A stretch of DNA of 17,327 nucleotides from assembly GCA_046728115.1 (NCBI GenBank), contig JBKPDW010000379.1:1-17327 (forward strand), in the 5' to 3' direction. Shown here piece after piece: positions 7,624 through 14,813 of this stretch. A program made the position numbers and the translations under genes. Below the pieces are notes generated by a model, which saw only the letters and a list, made by a program, of their open reading frames with translations, was not told the DNA's origin and ran no database searches. The stretch's first letter is position 1. Each line of letters begins with the position of its first letter. This stretch comes from CAVSWN01 sp046728115. GTDB taxonomy: Bacteria; Acidobacteriota; Vicinamibacteria; Vicinamibacterales; CAVVIG01.

Positions 7624-7944
7624 TTACGACAGCGCGTGGTCGATCGGAAACGGTCGTCCCGACCACGTTTTCGCCGACGGTCAGGGCTCGGTGGCGGCCG
7701 ACCAGAACGGGTCGGACGCCGGCAGGCCGAGCGGCAGCAGGCCGACGGCGCACAGGTAAAGGCTTCCCGCTGAGATATACGGCTCACCGATGTTCGGCTG
7801 ATGACCGCAGAAGCCGATGCGCAGCCAGCCGTTCGAGTCGAAGGTGTCCCGCGCATCCATCGTTCGACGGATCATCATGGTGAGCGCGGCTCGTACTTGC
7901 GGAGGCGTGATGCCCTCGGGAAGCCGGTGTCGCAGTGCCGCTCA
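7624..7944 (-). pseudogene. Decayed C-terminal remnant of a DUF2264-domain gene
   Basis: Translating the complement from 7941 downward gives RHRLPEGITPPQVRAALTMM, then FDSNGWLRIGFCGHQPNIG, GSLYLCAVGLLPLGLPASD and PFWSAATEP. This matches my recollection of the C-terminal part of DUF2264 proteins, secreted or cytoplasmic enzymes implicated in polysaccharide metabolism. The frame then hits TGA at 7681-7683 but continues in the same frame with PSAKTWSGRPFPIDHALS to a TAA at 7624-7626. DUF2264 proteins as I remember them end in a similar W-S-G ... DHAL stretch, with a Trp where this TGA falls. Upstream the frame is closed by a stop at 7942-7944 and no further DUF2264-like sequence is evident. The piece lacks the whole N-terminal part and a start, so it is a relic. 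The family call is from memory, not a search. Confidence 0.6.
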
Positions 7945-8079
7945 CAATCCACCTTGTCGAGCTGCTCGCGACAGCTCCGGTTGAACATCTGCGAGCGTGG
8001 ACAAGCCACGTCACCAATCGGCTACGATACTGCCGGGGATCGAAGCTGGGAAGATCTTCACCGCCGATTCGAGGAGATG

Positions 8080-8547
8080 ATGCGTAAGGTGCCTATTTGT
8101 GCAGTCGCCGCGATCCTGACGGCGCAGCTGTACGGTGCCGCCGGACAAGAGGCGGCGCAACCGGAGCGGGGTGAGCAAATCCTGAATGCGTCCTGCACGA
8201 CGTGTCACGACACGAGACCCATCGACACACAGGCGCTCGACGAGGCTGGGTGGACCAAAGAAGTCAAGACGATGATCGAGAACGGCGCCGAGGTGAAGTC
8301 CGAGGACATGCCGCCCTTGATCGACTATCTCGTCAAGTATCACGGACCGCTGCCCGACGGACCCGGCAAGGAGCTCGTGCTGAACATCTGCACGCAGTGC
8401 CACGACCTGCAGCGTGTGCGGCGGACGCAATTGAGTCCCGAAGGATGGTTCGAGATCCTCGAGACGATGCTGAACGAGGGAGCGCCTCTATCGGAGAAGG
8501 ACCTTCCGATCGTTTTGCGGTATCTGGCCAGAAATTTCAGACAGTGA
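8080..8547 (+). CDS. Small secreted di-heme c-type cytochrome
   Basis: The product is 155 residues with a Sec signal (MRKVPICAVAAILTAQLYGA, cleavage near AAG) and two heme-attachment motifs, C39-T-T-C42-H43 and C104-T-Q-C107-H108. The two halves are clearly similar: each has CxxCHD, then GW, a methionine-rich helix (TMIENGA versus TMLNEGA), an acidic/Leu stretch and a YL ending. This implies an internal duplication of about 65 residues. The layout resembles the heme-binding domain of quinohemoprotein amine dehydrogenase alpha subunits. The protein should carry electrons in the periplasm. Tandem ATGs at 8077 and 8080 follow GAGGAG at 8071-8076; 8080 is taken because 8077 would leave no spacer, although even 8080 is close. 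A frame open from 7801 is rejected because its extra 93 residues are not protein-like and lie across the DUF2264 relic. It stands alone with no partner gene on its strand. Confidence 0.83.
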   Translation: MRKVPICAVAAILTAQLYGAAGQEAAQPERGEQILNASCTTCHDTRPIDTQALDEAGWTKEVKTMIENGAEVKSEDMPPLIDYLVKYHGPLPDGPGKELVLNICTQCHDLQRVRRTQLSPEGWFEILETMLNEGAPLSEKDLPIVLRYLARNFRQ

Positions 8548-8560
8548 AACGAAGTGTCAC

Positions 8561-8578
8561 GTCTCAAGTCTCAAGTCT
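8561..8578. repeat. Short GTCTCAA heptamer repeat
   Basis: GTCTCAA occurs at 8561-8567 and 8568-8574 and is followed by GTCT. It lies 14 bp after the cytochrome stop codon. A GAGAC at about 8587-8591 can pair with its GTCTC. It shares the 7-bp period of the adjacent ACTTCTG array but not its sequence. Confidence 0.5.
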
Positions 8579-8612
8579 TGCGAAGCGAGACGCCTGCGCC
8601 GTGAGCCTTCAA

Positions 8613-8654
8613 ACTTCTGACTTCTGACTTCTGACTTCTGACTTCTGACTTCTA
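8613..8654. repeat. Heptanucleotide tandem array (ACTTCTG, six units)
   Basis: Five exact ACTTCTG units (8613-8647) are followed by ACTTCTA (8648-8654). On the minus strand, CTA at 8652-8654 of the last unit supplies the TAG stop of the ankyrin gene. The array fills the gap between two convergent genes and is AT-richer than its surroundings. Confidence 0.9.
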
Positions 8655-10556
8655 TCTCTCCTTCCTCCCCGTTCGTTCCTGACACACCTCGACGACGCAA
8701 ATCGATTCGATCACGCGATTGGGGGGCGGCACCGGCAGACCGCGCTCGGTCATCATCTTTCGCAGCAGGGCGGCCGTTTCAGGGCGCTGCACCGCCGACT
8801 GTACGCCCACGCGGACGAGGCCATCAGCGTAGTCGAGCGCCTGCCACGTGTGACCGGAGATGGCCGAGACGTTGGTGTCGGTGTCGCGGCTGCCGCCGTC
8901 GCGCGTGTCGAGCTTGGCGCCGCGCGCTACGAGCATCGAGACGACATCGTTGCGACCCTTCAGCGCCGCGCCCATGAGCGCGGTACGCCCTTCCCGATTG
9001 GCCCAGTTGGGATCGAGGCCGAGGTCGAGCAGCATCCGCATCGCCTCGAAGTTCTCCTTCGCCGACCGCTCGTAGGTGACGCCTTCCACCCAGCCGATGC
9101 CGCCGCACGCGGTGAGCGCGCTGTCACCGTTGTCGCTCACCAGGAATGGATCAGCGCCGTAGTCGAGCAGCAGCTGCATCAGCGCCGTGTCGCTCGATTG
9201 CGCGGCGCGGACGAACGGCGTCGCGCCGGCTTCATAGAACCACTGCATGGTGAAGATGGTCCGCGTGAGCGTGTTGTCCTTCGCGCGCGGGTTGGGATCG
9301 GCGTCGTGGTCGAGCAGGAACCTGATGAACTGGAGGTGATCCAGATCCGGCTTCGGCACAGGATAGTCGCCGCCTTCGATGTTGCGGTTGTCCGTTGCCA
9401 GGTAGAGTGGCGTCCATCCGCCCTTGTTGGCGATGTTCGGATTCGCGCCACGCTCGATCAGAAACTGCGCCAGCTTGTAGTGGCGGTTATTGGTCGCGGT
9501 GAGCAGCGGCGTCCAGCCGTACTCCGTGGTTTGATTGACGTCCGCGCCAGCATCGAGGAGATTTCTGGCAGATTCGAGATCGCCTTCTCGCGCCGCGAAC
9601 ACGAGCGCCGTCAGGCCGCCGCCGCCGGTGCCAACGAGTCCGGCAATGATCACGTCGGTATCGTCGGCCTCGACTGGCGCCGCGGCGTCGGTGGTCGCCG
9701 GGGCCGGGGATTGCGGCGGCGCCGTCGATGCCGGCGTGGGGGTTCCAGCGGCTGCCGCAGCGCCGGCGGCCGGCTGTGCGGCGGTCGCTTCCGGCGGGCC
9801 TGCAAGGTCCGCTCGCCGAGTGTTCAGCAAACGGAATCCGATATTGATCTTCATGCCGTGCGCGACTTCGTACTCGAGCTGCTGTTCGTAGGTCCGTCCG
9901 GCGGCGATCGCCTCGGCGTAGCGCCGCTGCGCGTCCTTCACGGCGGCAGTGTTGACCCGCGGCGCCATGTAGTTGCGCGGCAGACCCGCCGGTCCCGATC
10001 TGGCGCTGTGGTCGGCGCCAATCTCGAGCAGCATCTTCACCGCCGCCGGGTGGCCCTGTTCGGCGGCCCACATCAATGCAGTCGTTCCGCGCAGCTTCTC
10101 CTTCGCGTTGACATCGGCGCCGGCTGCCACGAGCATCTTGATCGCCGGCGGATTGCCGTTCCGCGCCGCTAACATCACCATCGTCTCGCCGTTGGCCAGG
10201 TGCTGCTTCGCATCGGCGCCGGCCTTCAGAAGCCGTTCAATCATCGGCGCGTTGCCGTACAGCGATGCCATGGCGAGCGGCGTGAAGCCTTCACGGTTGG
10301 CCGCGTCGACCTTCGCGCCGGCCGCGATGAGTTGGTCCGCACTGTCGAGATCGCCGCGGTAAACCGCCCAGTGCAGCGCGGTCGCGCCGTCGATTTGTGG
10401 AGCGTTGACATCGGCCTTCTGCTGGAGGAGCGTGCGGAGGGTGGCGGTGTCGCCTTTCATGACCGCGTCGGCGACATCGCTTTTGCCCGCTGCGCCGCCA
10501 AGCGTCGCGGCCGAGAGCACGATGACCGCCGAGACGAAGATTCCGCGTCGTTTCAT
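8652..10556 (-). CDS. Secreted ankyrin-repeat protein with two repeat blocks
   Basis: The product has 634 residues. It begins with a Sec signal peptide (MKRRGIFVSAVIVLSAATLG, cleavage near GGAAG). About five ankyrin repeats follow (roughly 26-190; for example GATALHWAVYRGD, GFTPLAMASLYGN and GTTALMWAAEQGH). After a connecting segment comes an Ala/Pro/Thr-rich low-complexity linker (about 255-300), then about six further repeats (300-570; GWTPLLTATNNRH, GWTPLYLATDNRN and GRTALMGAALKGR). The C-terminus carries a Cys pair in CVVEVC. Ankyrin repeats are protein-binding scaffolds; secreted ones are common in Acidobacteria and Planctomycetes and often sit near DUF1592/DUF1552 genes. It is the last gene of that operon, 13 bp after the DUF1552 stop. 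AGGGA in the spacer can serve as ribosome-binding site. The partner is unknown, but a complex with the two upstream products is plausible. Confidence 0.88.
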   Translation of the reverse strand: MKRRGIFVSAVIVLSAATLGGAAGKSDVADAVMKGDTATLRTLLQQKADVNAPQIDGATALHWAVYRGDLDSADQLIAAGAKVDAANREGFTPLAMASLYGNAPMIERLLKAGADAKQHLANGETMVMLAARNGNPPAIKMLVAAGADVNAKEKLRGTTALMWAAEQGHPAAVKMLLEIGADHSARSGPAGLPRNYMAPRVNTAAVKDAQRRYAEAIAAGRTYEQQLEYEVAHGMKINIGFRLLNTRRADLAGPPEATAAQPAAGAAAAAGTPTPASTAPPQSPAPATTDAAAPVEADDTDVIIAGLVGTGGGGLTALVFAAREGDLESARNLLDAGADVNQTTEYGWTPLLTATNNRHYKLAQFLIERGANPNIANKGGWTPLYLATDNRNIEGGDYPVPKPDLDHLQFIRFLLDHDADPNPRAKDNTLTRTIFTMQWFYEAGATPFVRAAQSSDTALMQLLLDYGADPFLVSDNGDSALTACGGIGWVEGVTYERSAKENFEAMRMLLDLGLDPNWANREGRTALMGAALKGRNDVVSMLVARGAKLDTRDGGSRDTDTNVSAISGHTWQALDYADGLVRVGVQSAVQRPETAALLRKMMTERGLPVPPPNRVIESICVVEVCQERTGRKER

Positions 10557-10575
10557 CTATTCCCTAACCCTAAAG
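10557..10575 (-). repeat. TTAGGG-like repeat forming the ribosome-binding region between two operon genes
   Basis: On the minus strand the junction reads TTTAGGGTTAGGGAATAG and then the ATG at 10556. The TAG stop of the DUF1552 gene (10572-10570) belongs to the first unit. The second unit (GGGAATA) supplies the only Shine-Dalgarno-like stretch (AGGGA, 4 bases before ATG). Confidence 0.7.
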
Positions 10576-11973
10576 CTTGGCCAGCCGGTCCGTGCTGTCA
10601 CCCTGGCTGTCCTTGTGAACCGCGAACATGTCCAGCACGCTCAGGAGCAGGTTGCCGGTCGTCACCGTCTTGCGCTCGTACGCAAGGTGCCGATTGCCCT
10701 CGAGCTTCCCGTTCGCCCCGCCGACGAGCACGTGCGGCACGTCGTAGTGCTGGTGCTGATTCGAATTGCCCATGTTCGTGCCGTACATGATGAGTGAGTG
10801 ATCCAGCAGGGTGCCGTCGCCATCCCGCGTCGCCTTGAGCTTCTCGGCGAAATACGCCAGCGTCGAGACGTGGTAGCGGTTGATGTCCGCGTACTTGCGA
10901 ATCTGGACCGGGTCTTCCTGATGGTGCGAGCCGCCGTGGAAGCTGGAGCTGACGCCGCCGTTCGGGAAGAGCTCGCTCCTGGGATACACGTAGCTGCGCG
11001 CGGTGAGATCGCGTGCGCCGAGCAGCGTCGCCACGCGCGTGATGTCGGCGCGGAAGGCGAGCGCGGTCAGATCGAGATGCAGCTTGATGTGGTCGTCGAA
11101 TGATTCGGGGATCCCGGTCGGCAACGGCATCTCCGGCACGTCAGCGGTCGCCTTCGCGGCGATTTGAATCCGGCGCTCAATTTCGCGAATCTCGTCGGTG
11201 TACTGGGTGATGGTGCGGCGATCGGCCGCACCGAGCTCTTTGTTCAGGCTCGCGAGCTGCCCGAGGATCGAATCCAGGATGCTGCGGTTCTGACGCATGC
11301 GCGCCGCGCGCATCTCGGGCGTCGCGCCGCTTCCGAACAAGCGTTCGAACACCGCCTGCGGGTTGAGCTCCATCGGCAGCGGGCTCGTGTGCACGTACGG
11401 CTCGTTCGGCGGCGTCGGCAGCTCGATCCACGAGATCGAGTTCGTGTACGAGCAGCTGTAGCCCTCGCCGCAGTTGCTCGAGCTCGAGTTCGGATCTTCG
11501 CAGGCCAGCTGCAGCGACGGGAGCAGCGTCTCCTGGCCAATCTGCTGCGCAATGATCTGATCGATCGTCGGACTACCGACCGTCGCATCGGACCCCGCGG
11601 TCTTGCGGGGCTTGATCCCCGTCAAGTACGCGGCCGCAACCCAGTGATCCGATCCTGTCGTCCCTTCTGGAGGCTCGGCCGATTTCGACCAGAGTCCCGT
11701 CATGATGACGGTCTGGTCTTTCACCTTCTCGAGCGACTCCATGATGTAGGGGAGCTTCGCGGGCAACGGACCCTCGGCGGCCGGCTCCCAGTATCCCGGC
11801 GCCATCCCGTGGGGAAAGAACATGCCGACGAAACGCGGCTTGGGCGTCGCCGCCTCGGTAGCCGCGAGCGCGGTGGAGGCGGGCAGCATCGCGTCGACGA
11901 GCGGCAGCGCCAACGTGCAGCCAGCGCTCTTCAGGAATGTCCGCCGCGGAACGTGTCGCTTCGTAATGAACAT
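10570..11973 (-). CDS. DUF1552-domain protein, Tat-exported
   Basis: The product has 467 residues, the usual DUF1552 length. A twin-arginine signal (RHVPRRTFLKSAGCTLALPL; R10-R11, then FLK) ends near ASTALA at 32-37. Family features follow: FFPHGMAPGYW, the GSDHWVAAAYLTGIKP segment, LQLACEDPNSSSSNCG and, near the C-terminus, MYGTNMGNSNQHQHYDVPHV. The biochemical role of DUF1552 is not established; members resemble exported, sulfatase-like or DUF1501-like proteins and are almost always encoded beside DUF1592-type cytochromes in Planctomycetes and Acidobacteria. Here the start lies 3 bp after the stop of that cytochrome gene, with GGGAG about 11 bases upstream inside the preceding reading frame, so the two are co-transcribed and probably act together in the periplasm. 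Confidence 0.93.
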   Translation of the reverse strand: MFITKRHVPRRTFLKSAGCTLALPLVDAMLPASTALAATEAATPKPRFVGMFFPHGMAPGYWEPAAEGPLPAKLPYIMESLEKVKDQTVIMTGLWSKSAEPPEGTTGSDHWVAAAYLTGIKPRKTAGSDATVGSPTIDQIIAQQIGQETLLPSLQLACEDPNSSSSNCGEGYSCSYTNSISWIELPTPPNEPYVHTSPLPMELNPQAVFERLFGSGATPEMRAARMRQNRSILDSILGQLASLNKELGAADRRTITQYTDEIREIERRIQIAAKATADVPEMPLPTGIPESFDDHIKLHLDLTALAFRADITRVATLLGARDLTARSYVYPRSELFPNGGVSSSFHGGSHHQEDPVQIRKYADINRYHVSTLAYFAEKLKATRDGDGTLLDHSLIMYGTNMGNSNQHQHYDVPHVLVGGANGKLEGNRHLAYERKTVTTGNLLLSVLDMFAVHKDSQGDSTDRLAKL

Positions 11974-11976
11974 AAA

Positions 11977-14604
11977 CTACTTGGCTCCCTTGCCCCGGTC
12001 TCGACTCACGCTGTCGACGGTGTGGCTCGGAACAGGGTCGGCTATCTTCATGTTCATCTGAAAAGCCTTGCTGTTCACGACGCCCGTGACGAGCGCGGAG
12101 AAGCGATTCTGATTGCGCATGACGTCGCGGGTGATCGAGCGGACGAGTGGCATGTCCTGGTACTCGACACCCCGCCCGAGCGCGTACACCAGCAACTTTT
12201 CAGTCACCACCTCGATGAACTGTGTGGAATAGGTTTCCAGCCACTGGCGCAGCGCAACAGCTCCATCGATCTTCGTCCCGTCGTACAGCTGCCCCGTCGC
12301 GTCGACCGGTTTGTCGCCATCGATGCTGCGCCACAAGCCAATTCCATCGAAGTTCTCGAGCGAGAATCCGATCGGATCCATGAGGCTGTGACACTGAACG
12401 CAATCGGGTCGCACACGATGCTCCAGCATCTTCTGACGCATCGTCGGCTCGGCCGCGTTGCCGGCGGCGTCCGCCACGCGTGGTTTGAGCGGCGGCACGT
12501 CAGGCGGCGGATCCGGCGGGCTCACGCCGAGGATGTTGGTCATGATCCACTTGCCGCGCGTCACCGGCGACGTGCGTTCGGGCTTCGAGGTCGTCACCAG
12601 GAACGCACCCTTGCCGAGCAGACCGCGGCGCGCCTCCATGCCGGGACCGAGCGTCACCCGGCGGAACTGGCTGCCGTAGACGTTCGGTATGTCGTAGTGC
12701 TTGGCCAGGCGTTCGTTGACGAACGTGTAGTCGGCCGTCAGCAGGTCCAGAACGTTGCGATCTTCGCGAACGATGCTGTCGAAAAGGAGTTCGACTTCGC
12801 GACGCATGGCGAGTCGCAGCGGATCGTCGAAGTCCGGATAGACGAGCGGGAGGGGACCCGCGCTCTGCATGCCGCGCAGGTTCAGCCACTGACCGGCAAA
12901 GTTCGCGGTGAGCGACTGGGCGCGCGAGTCCTTCAGCATGCGGCGCACCTGCCGCTCGAGCATTGCGGGTTCCCTGAGTTTGCCCTGACTGGCGACGGTG
13001 ATCAGCTCGTCGTCCGGGATGCTGCTCCACAGGAAGAACGACAGCCGCGACGCGAGATCGAGATCGCTGATGCGATAGGGCTGATTCGCCTTGACGTTGA
13101 CGGGCTCGTTCTCGATGCGATAGATGAACCGCGGATCGGCGAGGATCCGCGCCAGCACCATCTCGACGCCGTGCTCGAAGTCGCCTTCCTTCCGGCCCGA
13201 CTGGTAGAACTCCATAAACGCCTGGACGTCGGCGGCCGACGCCGGTCGTCTGAACGCCCGCGTCGCCAGGCTCGTCGTGATCTTCCTGGCGCACGCCGCA
13301 TCATCGGTTGCGGCGGGGGGCCGGCACACGAAAATCCGCGCGCGCGAGGGCGACTCCTTCGCGGGCGCGGCATTGAACGGGCCTTCGATGCGGAGCGTGC
13401 CGACGTGCGGGAAGAAGGTGAATCCCGGCGTCGGCCCGGTCTGCACCGTATCGCGCATGAAATGCTGATCGAGATCCAGCACCGGCGCGAAGTTCGTCGC
13501 CGGGAACGTCGCCCCCACCCAGTGCGCACCGGCCGTGGTCTTGAAGCGGACACGCATCGGTGTGCCGCCGCGGCCGCCAAAAAATGCTTCAGGCCCCTGC
13601 TGCCCGCCGCCTGGCGGCAGACCGCGGCCGCCGCCCGCCGCTCCGCGGCCTGGCTGCGGCGCAGGAGCGCCCTCGCCTCCGCAATTGGCCTGCGGCGCGC
13701 CGAGCCGGCGACTGCCCTGCCAATCGATCAACTGCAGGCGCTCGCCGTCGAGCAGCAGTTCGAGCTTCTCGCACGGCACCGATCCGAATCCGGCCGGCGA
13801 CATGTTGTCGCCGAAGATCGGCGTCACGGTCGCCGTGTACTCGCCATCGGAGGGGAACACGTGCTTTACGAGGATGCCGCCGCGCGTGCCGAACGGCAGC
13901 CCTTCGATGTGGTAGTCCTGCGACGTGTCTTCCGGGGTTCGGTACACGACGAGGCCGGGTGTGGTCGGCTCGCCCATGGCGAGGCGGCTGATCTTACCTG
14001 CCGCGATCACGTACGCTTCGACCAGCGTCGACGAGATGCCGAGCGCGCCCGCGATGTTGTCGAAGCCGTGTGTCGAGTCGTCAGACGGCAGATAGGCGCT
14101 CGGATCGACGTCGAGATCGAGGATGTCGCGGATTGCGTTGGCGTACTCGGTTCGATTGAGCCGATGGAGGCCAGGCGGCGGCGCGTAGGTGACGGCCGTG
14201 CGATCCAGTTCGTTTTCCAGCCACGTGACGAAGCCGTCGTAGGTGGCTTTATCGGGGCGCCGCGAGTTCGCCGGCGGCATCATGCCCGCCCGAAGCTTCC
14301 GCACGACCGATTCCCACTTGTCGGGATGCTCGCTGACCCGCGCCGGGTCCAGATCATCGAGCGTCAGCTTGCGGGCGGACTCCTGTCCGGCGGCCTTGGC
14401 GCGTTGACCGTGGCAGCCCACGCAGTACCGGTCCAACAAGGCGCGCTGCGGCGAGCTGGCAGATTGCGTGGGCGATGGCTGAGGAACCGTCGACGATGCG
14501 GCTGGGGGTGGCGGCTGAGAGCTCGAGGCACTGGCTTGTCCCAGTGCGACAGATAAAAGGGGCACGGTAACGGCGCACCCGAGAGCTAGCAATGTCTTCG
14601 TCAT
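11977..14604 (-). CDS. DUF1587/1595/1592/1588/1585 multidomain di-heme cytochrome (planctomycete type)
   Basis: The product has 875 residues from the ATG at 14604, which has GGGAG upstream and opens a clean Sec signal (MTKTLLALGCAVTVPLLSVA). A longer reading to 14961 is rejected because it lies over the divergent gene. Domains in order: a cytochrome-c-like segment with C61-V-G-C64-H65; DUF1587 (LHRLNRTEYANAIRDILDLD); a beta-rich, possibly carbohydrate-binding middle domain; DUF1595 (ATRAFRRPASAADV); DUF1592 (LDLASRLSFFLWSSIPDDEL); DUF1588 (RRGLLGKGAFL ... TSPVTRG) with the second heme motif C735-V-Q-C738-H739; and DUF1585 (EKLLVYALGRG) at the C-terminus. The set is typical of Planctomycetes and Acidobacteria and its reaction is unknown. 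Odd point: a Gly/Pro-rich insert at about 305-348 interrupts the middle domain. It is the first gene of the three-gene minus-strand operon. Confidence 0.93.
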   Translation of the reverse strand: MTKTLLALGCAVTVPLLSVALGQASASSSQPPPPAASSTVPQPSPTQSASSPQRALLDRYCVGCHGQRAKAAGQESARKLTLDDLDPARVSEHPDKWESVVRKLRAGMMPPANSRRPDKATYDGFVTWLENELDRTAVTYAPPPGLHRLNRTEYANAIRDILDLDVDPSAYLPSDDSTHGFDNIAGALGISSTLVEAYVIAAGKISRLAMGEPTTPGLVVYRTPEDTSQDYHIEGLPFGTRGGILVKHVFPSDGEYTATVTPIFGDNMSPAGFGSVPCEKLELLLDGERLQLIDWQGSRRLGAPQANCGGEGAPAPQPGRGAAGGGRGLPPGGGQQGPEAFFGGRGGTPMRVRFKTTAGAHWVGATFPATNFAPVLDLDQHFMRDTVQTGPTPGFTFFPHVGTLRIEGPFNAAPAKESPSRARIFVCRPPAATDDAACARKITTSLATRAFRRPASAADVQAFMEFYQSGRKEGDFEHGVEMVLARILADPRFIYRIENEPVNVKANQPYRISDLDLASRLSFFLWSSIPDDELITVASQGKLREPAMLERQVRRMLKDSRAQSLTANFAGQWLNLRGMQSAGPLPLVYPDFDDPLRLAMRREVELLFDSIVREDRNVLDLLTADYTFVNERLAKHYDIPNVYGSQFRRVTLGPGMEARRGLLGKGAFLVTTSKPERTSPVTRGKWIMTNILGVSPPDPPPDVPPLKPRVADAAGNAAEPTMRQKMLEHRVRPDCVQCHSLMDPIGFSLENFDGIGLWRSIDGDKPVDATGQLYDGTKIDGAVALRQWLETYSTQFIEVVTEKLLVYALGRGVEYQDMPLVRSITRDVMRNQNRFSALVTGVVNSKAFQMNMKIADPVPSHTVDSVSRDRGKGAK

Positions 14605-14813
14605 CAGTCGACGCTCCCGTCGGGCTGGGTCGTCCGTGGTCGATCGCGATCCGGTCCATGATAGCCGAGGAACCAATCTCCAAAGCGTCGCGAATTGTAA
14701 CCTCATACATGACATGGCGCCGTTGGCCTCCTGACCCGACAGGAGTAGACTTCGGGCGGACAATGGTCCGGCGAGACAAGCTGGACGCAGATCCTCTAAT
14801 CGGGAGGGTGCGC
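14605..14813. promoter_or_regulatory. Divergent promoter region between the DUF1592 operon and the ThDP-enzyme operon
   Basis: This 209-bp gap must hold the promoters of two operons transcribed apart. A -10-like TACAAT is present on the minus strand (14699-14694), but I see no matching -35. An inverted repeat CTCCTG (14728-14733) / CAGGAG (14740-14745) with a 6-base spacer could be an operator. GGGAGG at 14802-14807 is the ribosome-binding site of the ThDP gene. No promoter can be assigned with confidence. Confidence 0.4.

Noticed and set aside
7801..8079. Extended start for the di-heme cytochrome
   Set aside because: The added residues are Arg-rich and antisense to the DUF2264 relic, and would bury the signal peptide; GAGGAG lies just before 8077/8080.
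8850..10172. 440-codon open frame on the plus strand
   Set aside because: It is antisense to the ankyrin gene and mirrors its repeat periodicity; there is no signal, motif or ribosome-binding site.
11164..14556. 1130-codon open frame on the plus strand
   Set aside because: It lies opposite the DUF1592 and DUF1552 genes, whose domains are unmistakable. Its translation is Arg/His-rich and shows no family features.
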